The translations under genes and the position numbers were made by a program. Below, in pieces: positions 30,946 to 51,533 of a stretch of 64,000 bases of DNA. Source of the DNA: Mariannaea sp. PMI_226 (taxonomy: Eukaryota; Ascomycota; Sordariomycetes; Hypocreales; Nectriaceae); contig JANFOG010000006.1 of NCBI GenBank assembly GCA_024336345.1, positions 1,984,001-2,048,000 on the forward strand, given 5' to 3'. Below the pieces are notes generated by a model. The model did no database searches. It was not told the origin of the DNA and saw only the letters and a program-made list of their open reading frames with translations. Position 1 is the stretch's first letter. Each line of letters begins with the position of its first letter.

Positions 30946-33900
30946 TATAATAGGTATGCAAGAGCGGGCGATGTAAATCGTTTTTGGGCCCAAGGACCGA
31001 TGGGACCTGAGGGGGGGGGACACCTTTAAATGATTTCCTTGCTTGAAGTTTACCGAGGAGTTATAGTTACCCCTGATGATCCGCTCATGAATCCTTAGAG
31101 ACGACCCCTCTAACGATATAACTCAACCTTGACCGAGCTTTCCAATTAGTTAACATCGCCGGGACATGGATGTTGAAGCAACCAATCACAGGCCACATGA
31201 CCTTGCCTCGTGTTCGCATGAAGCTCCAGCTCGCCACAAGACAGTCAGACACACACACTTTTGGAGCGTCATTGGCCTTTCGAAAATGCAACCTTGAAGC
31301 CTAGGGGGCCAGACTATACTGGACGAAAAATTAAATCCATTGCAGCGTTCCAACGTCGCTCACAATGTGAGCTTTCTGGCTATAACGTCCGGTATAGTGG
31401 CTAGTAGACCCTAAGGATTACAACGGTTAGTGGATCGGGATAGACCTTGCACAGCTGGAAACGTAGTACTTGTTCAGTCGGCACTCAAACAGAATAACTT
31501 AGATCTTCGTCACTGACACTGCACATCATGCGCTCGGGCCGATCCGTTGGGCGCGCATATCAGTGCTATTACACCGATCTGAAACAGGACGATGTTTCAA
31601 ACTGGAATGGTATCAACGTTGCATGGCTTCACCGGGGCCATGGTTGAGGAGCGACCCGAAGCTGGTCCTGGAGACGGCGAGACAATAGGTGAGGGTTGGC
31701 TGTTTGCGAACAGTCCAGAACCGGAGATTATGAGGGCATTTTAGGCAGGTATGCATGGTCTCCTCGCGCGCGCATCGTCCTTAACAACGCTTCGGCAAGT
31801 CGTACAGGTAGAATCTCAACCTCAACAGTGTATTCAAGATCGCCACTGAATATCACAGTCTTCATCAAGATAATGTTGCCAACAATACATAATGTAGGGC
31901 TATGTAACTGGTACCAAGGTTTTATGCGGCTTCGCACTGTTACAGATTATTGGTATAGCCAAGGCAAAAATACCTTCGTTGGTTGGTACGCTCTCGATGA
32001 CACTACTATGTAATCCGTTCCCAGTATTGGCTTTGATTGGCAATTTGTTAACATAAGGTAGCCATCCAGTGTGGACATGTTGATAAAAATAGCTCAACAT
32101 AATGAAAACCTAGGAGCCCTGCGCAACAGCGAAAAGGAAAGACATCATTCGCAGACAGTCGGCATGCGCCCAAGCGGCCAAGCCGCTACAGAGGCATCGG
32201 ACAGGGATCGAGGCCAGCAATTTTAAGCTTAAGCTTAAATTACCACCCGTGGCTCAGCGAGGGAAAGCCTGGAAGATTGAGTTGCAGCGGGCCAGTCAGC
32301 GGGCCTCACTGAAGGCCCTCCCCACTGCCGAGCGCAATTCCTTGTCCTCCCGCCCACTTTGCTTTCCTGGCAACATGACATCAAGAAACGAGAATGCACC
32401 ATCGCAGTTCCGTAGAAAAAGATGAAGCGACAACGAGGCACTCCATGTATAGTGCTTGGGCGTAAGTCCACGTGGCTGTTCTTCTTTGATTACGTAGCTG
32501 AGCAACGATGGAAAGGATAAACCGACAGGGCAGGGAGAAAGCGTGTATAGGTACGTACCGGTTGTATGTGGGAGGGATTGCGTTGAAGAAGCCTCCATCA
32601 TTGAGGCCTAACCCATATACCTATACTAAGGACGTATTACGTTTTTTAACAATTACCGTACGATGAATCAAGTCTTCCGGCCTGTACCGAGCTTGGTTGA
32701 TCTTGGATAAACAAGTATCGTGTCGGTAGTCTGATCTGGGTCTGGCCGAGGAAGTTGAAGCTAAGTTGCTTTCATCAATTGCACTGCCTCATTGCCCAGA
32801 CCAATCAATATTACATACCTCTGCCAAGGTAGGTAGCTGCACCTCAACCCTACCCTCTTGTTCTCCATCTTCCTTTTTTTTCATCCACCACCACCGCCAT
32901 CATCACCATCTCTCCTCACTCACACGGCCTCTTCCATGTTTAACACGTCACCTACAATCACTACAACGACACCTTGTGAACCATTAAACTTGATTTCACC
33001 CAGGTCCAAGGATACGTACGCAGCACCCCATAGTTGGGTATCGACCAGATGATGAAGGGTTCGGCAAGTGCTCGATCTCGACAAAGTACAAGAACCTGTC
33101 TTCGTTTGTATTTCCTCTAGTCTTGTTTCTATCAGGGGCGTCTCTGGGTCTTTCGTCACTCATTTCATTATTTTGGGTGCCACTATTGTTGAGTGGTCTA
33201 GTAGAGGCAACTGCGTTTTGTTGCCCTGGTGGCTTTCAATCAACAATATGGAGACCACCAATTCCATTTAGCCACCCTCGCAGCGACTTGATTTCTTCAG
33301 CAAACATGACGACTGCCGCTAATCGTGAAGCTTTTGCAAGCGTTAAGAGGCGTATTCGCGCGAAGCTTTCTTGGCGTCACCAGCTTTCATTGCTTCCAAT
33401 GACTACCCTCAAGCTGCTTGACCACTGATTATATGGCAAGTTTGGCTGTTAAGCGGTGACAGCACGCTTATTCAGGCCACGGAATTCCCAGTTGCCCTCC
33501 CGCTGGGAAATATGATGTGTTTCATGATTCGCCTGGTTTCTCGAGATTGATGTCTCAAGGCTGAGCTCTGCTTGGGTCCGGAATTATTCGTCTCTTCGCC
33601 ACAATGCTATTGAGCCGACGAATCTGCGAACTGACGCATATTCTCGTTAAGTATGCTATTCCTTCTCGGGCCTTATCCATTTTGCAGCGCGATTTGTCTG
33701 TGTTCAAACAGGACAACAACGTCTCACGGGCATCGAGTGACTATATATAGCCCTTTGTCTTTGGGGTTGGACCTGCTTTTAATTCGTCAATCATTCACAA
33801 CCGTACCACGCCTAATCCATGGAATTTTCTGAAGTTCATATTTAGGGACTTTCTCGCGCTTTCGGATTTGATCCATGGTGTTGTGCATGACGAAGCGTTT

Positions 33901-34039
33901 GAACGACAAGACGAGAGAGCTGTAACACTTTCACCAAGTTAGACCGAGCAAGCACTTCGTCGCCTGGTTGCTGGACGGTGTTCTGACTCACCAAACTTGA
34001 CCGAGAGCCGGCGAATCTGTCCTAACTGGGTTTTTGCCT
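30946..34039. other. 3.1-kb intergenic region, no supported gene
   Basis: It holds the promoter of the SurE-type gene at its left end and the 3' flank of the bZIP gene at its right. Features seen are an 18-bp perfect palindrome TTTAAGCTTAAGCTTAAA at 32222-32239 and a CCAAGGTAGGTA motif at 32824-32835. A short plus-strand frame at about 33307-33428 has coding-like codons but no recognisable family and no upstream exon I can justify. Confidence 0.45.
32222..32239. repeat. 18-bp perfect palindrome with doubled AAGCTT
   Basis: TTTAAGCTTAAGCTTAAA reads identically on both strands. Purpose unknown; it may be a chance AT-rich palindrome or a dimeric binding site. Confidence 0.7.
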
Positions 34040-35135
34040 TCATGGCTTATCGAGTAAAGGTGGAAGCGTCAGGGTTCTCACTGGAATCGCATCATGACTC
34101 CTTCTTTCCACAGTTGGCCCTAGATTTTCCCCAGTGCCCCTTTGTGTAGGTGTTACGGATCTGTCTAGCGGGGATCGTGATCGACGGCCGTAACTCCTAG
34201 GGGAGGCAGAGCTGAGACGAGTGGGGGGTTCGGCACTTAAGGACGGCGGGCTCTGCCCAATGGCGGGTGGGCTGGGAACATGGAGGCTGTCCGTGCTAGA
34301 AAGGGTTCTATGGTGTTTGATATTGCCATGATCTTTGCCAACACTCGTGGTCCCGAGAACGGGAATCCTATCGATAATAGGATTAGGCTCAGGCCTTGTC
34401 TGCCCAAGGACAAGGGCAGGCAAGATTGGGAGAATCGGATTCTCGTGTCGAGGCAGTATGGGCCATCGTTGCTCTGCGGGACTTGGTGCTGAAGAACCTT
34501 TGGACGCAATTGACGCAACTGAAGGTCGGGATTCCCTCTTGATACCCACGATGGCATCCAAAACTTCCCTGGTACTGCCCTCTCTGGCGATCGCCGGAGG
34601 ATTATATGTTTGGGGAGAAGGGCCAGTCGACGGCGGTCTTGAAAGCGGCTGAATGGGTATTTTCGGATTGTGGAGGACTGATGCTATCGGCGACTGATTC
34701 GCAGTACCATGAGAGATGGTAGCCTTTGCAGCCTCGCTGGCGGCTTGGTCGGGGAAGGTCTGCAGAAACTTATCGACTTCGTCATCGGCGATACCGTGGT
34801 GGCTCAGGAGGATCCGCAGGCGTGAGTTTTCAAGAGCAACAGTACGGGCTGCCTGCTGCATTTCCAGCGTTGCTTCAATACCACGGCGTTCATACTCTTG
34901 GACTTTTCGTTGCAAACCATCGACATATTCTTTATGACGAGCACGGGAGCGACGCTGATTGTCACGGATGCGAATGGCTGACGGGTTTTGTGAACCCTCA
35001 TTCTGCAGGCAAGTCGAGTTAGAATCATGCTCAGACAAAGCAAGCACGACCCCAAGCCCTAGGACAGGGAAATGGGGCCCTTCGAGAAGCTGCTTATAAC
35101 TTTCACCTCCAACGACTTACCTTTCCTCCCGCCAT
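34040..35135 (-). CDS. bZIP transcription factor with five-codon first exon
   Basis: Two exons: a first exon of only 15 nt (35135-35121, MAGGK) and a second at 35002-34040, joined across a 118-nt GTAAGT...CAG intron, about 325 aa. The basic region lies at about residues 13-32 (SAIRIRDNQRRSRARHKEYV), with the NxxxSR spacing in DNQRRSRAR. A heptad-like stretch follows (DGLQRKVQEYERRG and onward to LENSRLRILLSHHGI), typical of short-zipper fungal bZIPs. The C-terminal two thirds is Pro/Ser-rich and disordered, ending in LTLPPLLDKP. A frame extended through the intron has no ATG, which supports the tiny first exon. The target genes are unknown; no biosynthetic cluster is adjacent. My own base count at the stop differs by one from the coordinate given, so the end may be off by one. 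Confidence 0.85.
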
Positions 35136-37296
35136 AACTACGCGTACAGCGCGGCTCAAAAGTTTGAGGGCGATCCAGGCTACGAGGACAAAATGTCAAC
35201 GAAGGTCAGCATTGATGTGACGAGAGTCCTTCTTGGTATATGCTCGTACTGCCAAGTCTCGGGACGCGACTTAGGCTGGCCGAGCTCCGAGTTTCTTGGC
35301 AGAGAACCATGTTCCAGCAGGGCCACAGATCTAGCTGCGGAGCGAAAGGCTAGCGCCCAAGGGATGTTTTAAACATGCATCCAACCATCACGGCACTCTC
35401 TGAACCTCCAGCGTTTGGGACTGGGGATCCTGAGAATTAGGATGATGCTTGGTGGGGTGTGTCACTGGAGGGGCATCAGTGGCCTGCGCTTAACCACACG
35501 TCCCCTGGTGACGAGCCATGTCAGCGGTGCCACTTACCTTTTGAGCGTAAGGATGCACGAAAGAAGTGCAAATAAACAACATCTAGCTTTGAGGCAGTAA
35601 TTACGGCAAATTAACCGGAAAATGACCACAAGCTAAATGACTTGTGAACAATGACGGCTGTCCTCTTCGATTGGCCATCAGACGACAAAGGCAGACCTTC
35701 CTACGCATCCTGTGGGGACACCCTTTAGAACTCCCCGCTATGGCCTCACGAGTTCGAGTCTTCGAAACAAATCGCCAGTTGCGCAATCCAGGCAAGGGAC
35801 AATATTGTCTTGGGAGTGGAAATGCCCAGAGGCCGAATCCACTCAGTTTTTGCAGGGTGTTGGTTACTACTACACTGCGCACGGGTTTTTCGGCCACAAC
35901 CGACTGCCAAGCCAGCCTCTCGGCTCGTCGTATCCGATTACACTGCGATTCTGACTTTCCAGCCCGTTGAAAAAGACCTTTGTCTGGGGCATCTGCCCGC
36001 CCAAATACTCTTGGCAGCGGGCCGATGCTCTGTAGTCAGCAACGATGTGAGCCTAGTGTTGAACAAAGTCGCACGTGTACTGGGACTCAAAGGTCACCAA
36101 GACCCCTATCATTCTCTGCCCAGCCAAGTTTGTGAGCCCGTCACTCAGCCCGCTGGCGATTGTCTTGACCGTTCCTTTGGAGTCACTGTTCCACCACCTT
36201 GCGGAGGACCAACAACTGGTAAGGTGGCATGGCTCTTCCCGCCTCCCGTCTCCCTTGAAGGTTATGTTTATCCTTGCCAATTTCACCCTCCATCACGCAT
36301 GCATGCCTACATATACTAGGCATTATATAACATTCACTAGTATCTCCAGAGTTCCCACATTGACCAGCTATGGAAATAGTCGAGACCGTTTAGTGATATA
36401 ATCCTAAACCTTGGCTTAAGCAAGAGGTCCGTCCCTTATCCATAGATGGAGCTGCAAAGCATCCACTACATTGTGCGTGGTGCCGCCAAATCCGCTTGGT
36501 GAGTATGTGTTGATGCTTGGCAACTGATAACTAACAACAGGGCGGCACATCAGACGCCCAAGCGGGACATACACAACCTGTCCCCTTTTTTCCAGGTCGC
36601 GCCGAGCTCCTTGTATCCGCATCTCGACTGAGCCTTGTCGTGCTTTGTTTTTTCAACCCTAAGACCATGATCACTTTACCAGTTTCTTCGCATACATTGA
36701 TTAAAACTGAGATCTGCAAAGAAACTTCTGGACCCTTAATGTAGCTATAACAGCTGCGAAAGAAAAAAAAACATTTGCTTGTTAAGCTGCGGGGCTAATG
36801 CCGTCCGTCACCTGCAACTAACACATTTTTTTTCTGGTTTATATATTTCAGCCTGGGACAAGTAGATGTTCAGGGCGAAGTGATATGCAAGTATGTAGAA
36901 CGAGACCAGGTGTGGGAATCAAGCAATACAGGGAGCCAGGAAGCCGAAAGCCTATCACACTTCCGGTATTTATAACATATATCGTATAGGGAAAGTGAAA
37001 ATTTACGTTGTTTATATGATGTGTTGTGTGCTTTGTGTTTGAAATATGATAAATATTTTAGTGAAACGCCATTAATATGCAGAAATCGTTGTATTCCCAG
37101 TTGAAAAAAAAACATTGAGGGTATCATAAATGCTTGTAACCAAACTGCGCGCATCCCTGCCGGCCTACTTTTGCCTCGACTTCCATCAGCTCCCACAGGA
37201 GTCGGACAGGCATTTTGTTCTTTTACTTTCCTTTGCACTTGCTCTCTAATATAGGCAGTAGCGCGAGTAAATCGTCCTGCCAGTTACCTGCGTTCT
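35136..37296. other. 2.2-kb intergenic region, no supported gene
   Basis: This is the promoter side of the bZIP gene and the 3' flank of TAF11. Several overlapping open frames of 70-170 codons exist at 35600-36320 on both strands, but none has a recognisable domain or a consistent start. AT-rich sequence fills about 36900-37110. Possibly decayed sequence; not assigned. Confidence 0.4.
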
Positions 37297-38400
37297 TCAT
37301 TTGAAAAGGCGCTTGCCGGTCCGGGTCGAAAACCTCTCCACGCCATTGCCCTGTTGAGCATGCCACAGCTGCTGCACACCCACACCACGGCTTTCGCCTG
37401 TGAAACGGTATCGGCGCCACGCTTCACGAAGATGATCTGGGCGTAAAGGACCTCGTCGCACCTCGACATCAACAGTTTGTTTATCCTTGTTCTCTTCGTC
37501 ATTGGTCTTTTCGGTATTGTTGATATCGTCGCCGCTGCCGCCGCCCCCACCACTCTCTGGAGTTGTATTAATAGACGGCGGTGGTGTTGGCAGATCACTC
37601 TGCTTTTCTCCAGCTTCGATCCATTCGCCTTGCACTCTGCGGGCTGTCTCTATGATTTCGCCAGCAAATAACTTCGCGACAGCTTTCACGGCGGTGCTGA
37701 CGTTCTGAGGTACGGACTGTGAGACAGTGGCGTTGACCACCTGTGCAAAGAAAAGAATCATGTCAGCATACCATCGCTCTATGTGAATGAATAATAGACA
37801 AATACATACCCGCTTCACCACAGAGTCGGCAAGCTTGGCTGCACGCCAAAGTTCATACCGATTGTATTGTTGGCTGTCAAAAGCCTCCACGAGCATAGCA
37901 CGTAATCTTATTTCCTCCTGCTTCTGCTCCTGAGTTCTGGCAACCACATCCTCCACGGCCATTTCGGCTTTATCCTCGTCTTCGTCCTCCTCTCCATCTT
38001 TCTCGCCGCCCTGGCCACTGACGTTTGTGGGGGCGCGTCCGCCAACAAGACTGGGTGTCTGCTCATCCTCGGTGTTCTTTGCGTTCTTGGCTTTGCGACC
38101 ACGCTTCTTCCTGGGGGCGCCGCTAGCCGTCAGTCCACTGGCAACGCTGCCGGACACATGAGAAGCAGCTTCGACCGAGGGGGAGCGTGCATATGGCGAT
38201 TGAGCCTCGGGAGGGAATGAGGTATGGCGGAGGGGGTGTGATGGCGTTCCAATTGTCGAGGATTGCTGGGAAGGTTTGCGACGTTTGACTGGGGGACCGT
38301 TGACATCGATAGACGAGCGCTTCTTGTTCGGGAGCGGAGCTGGTGACGGGTACGGAGGCGACATTGCCGACGGTGAAGAGACGTAAGGAGGTGACGCCAT
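37297..38400 (-). CDS. TAF11: TFIID subunit TAF11
   Basis: Two exons: 38400-37810 and 37740-37297, giving 344 aa. The 69-nt intron (GTATGT...ACAG) is in frame and has no stop, so the unspliced frame is also open. TAF11 pairs with TAF13 through a histone fold within TFIID. The fold runs from about residue 165 to 240: EEIRLRAMLVEAFDSQQYNR, then YELWRAAKLADSVVKR, with the intron exactly here, then VVNATVSQSVPQNVSTAVKA. The diagnostic C-terminal helix LRPDHLREAWRRYR is at about 296-309. The N-terminal 160 residues are Pro/Ser-rich, then basic (RKKRGRKAKNAK), then acidic. The family's short core is embedded in a long fungal protein. It is divergent to the GTP cyclohydrolase gene. Confidence 0.93.
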   Translation of the reverse strand: MASPPYVSSPSAMSPPYPSPAPLPNKKRSSIDVNGPPVKRRKPSQQSSTIGTPSHPLRHTSFPPEAQSPYARSPSVEAASHVSGSVASGLTASGAPRKKRGRKAKNAKNTEDEQTPSLVGGRAPTNVSGQGGEKDGEEDEDEDKAEMAVEDVVARTQEQKQEEIRLRAMLVEAFDSQQYNRYELWRAAKLADSVVKRVCICLLFIHIERWYADMILFFAQVVNATVSQSVPQNVSTAVKAVAKLFAGEIIETARRVQGEWIEAGEKQSDLPTPPPSINTTPESGGGGGSGDDINNTEKTNDEENKDKQTVDVEVRRGPLRPDHLREAWRRYRFTGESRGVGVQQLWHAQQGNGVERFSTRTGKRLFK

Positions 38401-39312
38401 GATGCAGAGGAGAGAAGAGACGATTTGTACGAGAAGGTGAACAAGGTGAACAAAGAAAAATGAACGTGGTTGATAAGCTAGGGCGACGACGTCGTTTGCT
38501 TGCTTGGTCCTGGAGCCGAACGCGCAAAGCCAGAGGAAAGCCAGACCAAACTAGGAGAGACGTGACGGGAGTGGGACGCCAGATCTGAGCTAGTCACATG
38601 ATCGGCCCCATGCCCCGTGCGCAGCTTCCAGTTTCCAGAAGATCGCTCTCGCCTTAAATTCGGGAAGTGGTTTATGGGGTACGTACCTAAAGTACAGTGC
38701 CTCGTGCCTCAGACACAAGGAAGGCGGCGACTTCGCAGAGCGGACGAGTAGGAAGCACCGCAGTCTCACATGGCCCCGCCTTTTCCCGTTACCTGCACCT
38801 CTACCAATCCCGTCAGCAGCATTTCATCTTGACGTCAAAAAATGGCAGGAGCCGGCAATTGATAAGATAAACGACCAAGTACTGTCCGAACTGTCCAACG
38901 CCTCCAAACGCCTCCAAATTCCCCTACCACTTACTGTATTGCCTCCCACTCAAGCCACTGTGCCTAATCTGTACAGTACCTACATACAGTGCTACCCCTC
39001 CCCTCCTCTCCTCTCCTCTCCCCTCGACTCGCCTCGCCTCTCTTATTGAACGGATTTTCACTCCGTTTCGGCGCTCCGATCCGGCATCTTTTTTTCTGGA
39101 GCCGCGCATCCGCCGCCTTGCTTCTTGAATCAGTCACACCTTGTTTAGCTTTTCTCTCCGGCATCTATTGTTTATAAAGCACTTTCATCCGTGTACGGTT
39201 CTGCTTAACCGTTCATAATTTCCCCTCAATTCCTTTTCGACTCTATAGTCATACTCATATAACAACAACCCTCTCCCCCTCCCACCTCTTCTGCTTCCCC
39301 AATCACACAAAT
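38401..39312. promoter_or_regulatory. divergent promoter region, TAF11 / GTP cyclohydrolase I
   Basis: This 912-bp region lies between two divergent start codons. The cyclohydrolase side has a strong CT-rich block (about 38995-39045) and a CAACAACCCTCTCCCCCTCCC leader, typical of fungal core promoters. The half near TAF11 has no clear element. No gene is seen. Confidence 0.5.
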
Positions 39313-40561
39313 ATGGCTCCCTCTCAGGACGCCACCGCAGGCGGCATCATCATCGACGGCCGCTCCAACAAGCGCAACTTCGAAACCGCCAGCGCCGAGA
39401 GTTCGACCACCTCAAGCGACGACTCCTCCCGCAAGAAGAAGCGCCGCGACCGCAAGGCCAGCAAGAGAACCAACTCTCTCACCTCAGACAATCTCACAGT
39501 CGCCCTCAATGGCCACCACCGAAACGCTTTCCAGAAGCGCCGCGACAGCCTCAGCAAAGCTGCCCGTGATCCCCGCGACGAGCCTGTGGCCAAGAAGCGC
39601 CCTACCGAGTCTCGACCTCCATCCCCCATCCCAGTCATTGAGGGTGATGGCCTAAGCCGACCAAGTATGTTGATTACCCTGGCATCTTTGAAAGTCTTTT
39701 TTTTTTGTTTTATTTCCTCTCCACTCCTTTCCCTCCCATAACTATGGCGTGACTGACCCCCCACCGTTTGTTTCTAGGCCGCGGAACCCGCCAGCGACTA
39801 GAAGAGACCAAAGAAGAGGCTGAGGAGCGACTCATCAAGATGCGCGGCGCTGTGAGAGTGCTGCTTGAGTGCATTGGCGAGGATCCCGACCGTGAAGGTC
39901 TGCTGGCGACCCCCGATCGCTACGCTAAAGCTCTGCTCGACTTAACAAAAGGATACCAAGTCAATGTTGAGCAAATCATCAATAACGCCATCTTCCACGA
40001 GGGACATAACGAAATGGTCATCGTGAAGGACATTGAGATTCATTCTGTTCGTATTCCAGACCTTCCTTGCCCAAACGAAAGAGTTTCTTTTCATGAACTG
40101 ACCTCATCCCCTACCTCACAGTTGTGCGAGCATCACATGGTACCTTTCATTGGCAAAGTAAGTTTATCCCTCTCTCAACTACGGCCCGTTTTTCTGTCTC
40201 TCTTTTATTCAATTGCTCCCTGCATGTACTCAATGGGCTGACCCAATTTCTCCAGATGCACATCGGATATATCCCCTCTGAAACAGTCATCGGCCTTTCT
40301 AAGCTTCCCCGCATCGCTGAAATGTACGCTCGCCGCCTGCAGATCCAGGAGCGTCTCACCAAGGAAGTCGCCCATGCCATCATGGAGATTCTCAAGCCTC
40401 AGGGAGTCGCCGTTGTCATGGAGTCCAGCCACCTGTGCATGGTGATGCGAGGTGTCGGAAAAACTACCGCCACGACCATCACCAGCTGCGTCCTTGGCTG
40501 TTTCGAGCGCAAGAGCAAGACCCGCAACGAATTCCTCAGTCTCGTTGGTGTGAACCGGTAA
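39313..40561 (+). CDS. FOL2: GTP cyclohydrolase I
   Basis: Four exons: 39313-39664, 39778-40046, 40122-40157 and 40256-40561, giving 320 aa. The enzyme converts GTP to dihydroneopterin triphosphate, the first step of folate and tetrahydrobiopterin synthesis. The catalytic domain starts near residue 135 ([20 protein letters not shown]). The zinc ligands are Cys209 and His212 (LCEHH) and Cys280 (HLCM). The C-terminal [15 protein letters not shown] and [11 protein letters not shown] match the family. Exon 3 is a 36-nt microexon encoding exactly [12 protein letters not shown]. Intron 2 has a weak donor (GTTCGT). The first about 125 residues are a Ser/Lys/Arg-rich extension with a [12 protein letters not shown] patch that looks like a nuclear-localisation or disordered regulatory segment. 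The core is conserved enough to be confident of the joins. Confidence 0.94.
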
Positions 40562-41658
40562 ATTAGTTGATATTGACTGTCTCTGATTTGTCCCTCTTGC
40601 GAACCTTGACAACTACCCCCCAAAAAAAAACGAAATAAAAAAGACAACAAACGGTACGTGCTCGTGGATGGAGCGCAGGCTGGATATGCCTGTCTTTCAA
40701 AATTATGAGAAAACAAAAACACCCCAACATTGCTTGAGCAATGCAACAAAAGTACTTTTGCGCAGCCGGCGCAACCTTTGAAGAAGAAAAAAAACAACTC
40801 GGTTTGAAGGTTTTGTGTTATGAGTCCTCACTGAGTCACGATAAAAATGTTTCCTGCATCTTCAACACGGCGTTCTTCCTTTTTCTTTTATTTCCCTCAT
40901 GCGGGGGACAAACTGTTATTGCTATTACCTATACATCTGCGGGGGGCTCATCCCCCCTCCTCCCCCTTGGCGAGAGACCATGTCTTCAACAAATCTGGAT
41001 CTTATTTCAACAGCGCTTTCGGGTTGGTCGTTTGATATTTTTGTTTGGGTTATTTTCATCTTGTTTATTTTTGACATGACCCCCCCTTTTTTGCTAGACG
41101 GATTCCGGGCTCAACGCCCAGGAGAGAAAGAATATTAGTAGTTAGATGTCTTATATACAGACTGAGTTGATAAGCGCTCATACTGTGAATTTAACGTCAG
41201 TTCTGGCGGTTGACAACCAGCTCTGTTTCGTATGTCACTTATGTCACGACGGAGTAATGCAATAATGTTGGCATACACTAAATAGCAATAACGCGGAGTA
41301 ATATTTATCTGACATTGGCATATCATTCGGGATATATTCTCATAGGAGGAGCTCAATGTCATCATTATGTTTATTGCTTCTGCCATCTTGCCAATAGCTC
41401 AATCAGGATGCCCATCAATTGAACCTGGATATAAGTAACGCTCCAGCAGAAAGAAGGGAGGGAGAAAAGAAAAAATAAGAAGAAAAAAAAAAGAAAAAAG
41501 AAATGACCCATGATGAATGATGATGAAAATACACACGGACACAGTTGGCCCAGTGGTATGCATCATTTTGCTGCACCTCAAACTCCAAGTCCTTTCCCGA
41601 TTTTCCTACCTATATCACAACGCCTCCCAGTCTCATTACCGCCAGCACCTATATCAAC
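40562..41658. other. convergent 3' flanks of FOL2 and the KDM5 gene
   Basis: This 1.1-kb region lies between two stop codons of convergent genes. T-rich and A-rich runs (near 40621, 40780 and 41485) would suit 3' UTRs and poly(A) signals. No coding frame is supported. Confidence 0.45.
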
Positions 41659-50514
<8,856 letters not shown>

Positions 50515-51533
50515 TCATGCTTCAGTCGTAACGGTCGCCTTCTTTGTTCTCTTTTTCGCTTTCATCATTTTCTCGACGTCCTTGGTGCCTCTTGTACGGA
50601 GGCTCAGCTCTTTGATCATATCACCCCAAACCACCTCCCCACCACAAGAGGGACATTTGCACTCCAGAGGTATCAATGGCCCGTCGTTTTCATCGGAAAG
50701 CGCATGTTTACCCCAGCAGTCTAGATGACCCATAGCCTCACATCCTTCGTTGGGGCACATAGGGTACAGCCCCTTGCCTGACTCCAGCTCGTCATGACAA
50801 TGCACGCATTTACCCTCCCGTTCGAATGACGTGACGTTGTGTGCTTTCTCAATGTAGGGTTTCATGGTTAGATAATTCAACGGGAACGCATGAATGCCTC
50901 GCGGAGCTTCCAAAGCAGATTGACCTGACGTCGCAGGTTCGAAATCCGTATGAATCTTCATGCTAGGCCTCGGCGGCTCGCCAATGTCATTGAGTCGGGT
51001 TGTCCACGCAGTGTGTGCATCCCTTGAGAGAAAATGCAGGCTCAGCGGCCACCGAACGAAACTCTTGACGCCGAGAAGAAGTTGAAGATTGGCAACGACA
51101 GACCTGAGACTGTGCAGCGGCCGTCGCGGCACACCGCTTCTTTTCTTCTTCTGGGTTGAAAAAGTGATGCGTGACTCTGTCGGGATATGCAGAGACACGT
51201 GAGGATTTGTCAAGGCCCACCTAGGAAACATCGTCAGTGATTCTTCCTCCTCGCGACAAGTTTCCCTCCTCTCCCAGGTTCACGCGATTTTACATACTCA
51301 AACTTGAGGGCAGCAACCATGCTTGGGAAGCCGCTCACGATGATAATCATCTCCCACGGCCGCAACGTCTTCCGTGAAGTCCGCACCGCGCCCCCAGGCG
51401 CTTCACCATTGTGCTGCTTCAGGCGCCGGACAGGGTGTGGTGTGGAACCGATGTAAATAGAGGCACGGCGCATCGTAGACCGGAGAACGTAAACTGTATA
51501 CAAGGCCGGAATCGGCCTTGCGAGATTTGACAT
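50515..51533 (-). CDS. SLX1: structure-specific endonuclease subunit SLX1
   Basis: Two exons: 51533-51298 and 51220-50515, giving 313 aa. The 77-nt intron interrupts the Glu79 codon. SLX1 with SLX4 cuts branched DNA such as Holliday junctions and replication-fork flaps. The N-terminal GIY-YIG nuclease domain spans residues about 7-95: the paired strands [10 protein letters not shown] and ASIYIGST, the catalytic-type Arg in [11 protein letters not shown], and Glu79 in KFEWALTNP. The C-terminal domain is a RING/PHD-like zinc finger ([20 protein letters not shown], then DCWGKHAL and CKCPSCGG), used in SLX4 contact. The tail is Lys/Arg-rich ([12 protein letters not shown]). The start at 51533 is the first ATG in frame; the frame further upstream lacks one. 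Confidence 0.95.

Noticed and set aside
33307..33428. Coding-like short plus-strand frame ending at 33428
   Set aside because: It lacks a convincing upstream exon and any domain.
34040..35135. Secondary-metabolite cluster around the bZIP gene
   Set aside because: No synthase, oxidoreductase or transporter lies nearby; the neighbours are housekeeping genes or empty sequence.
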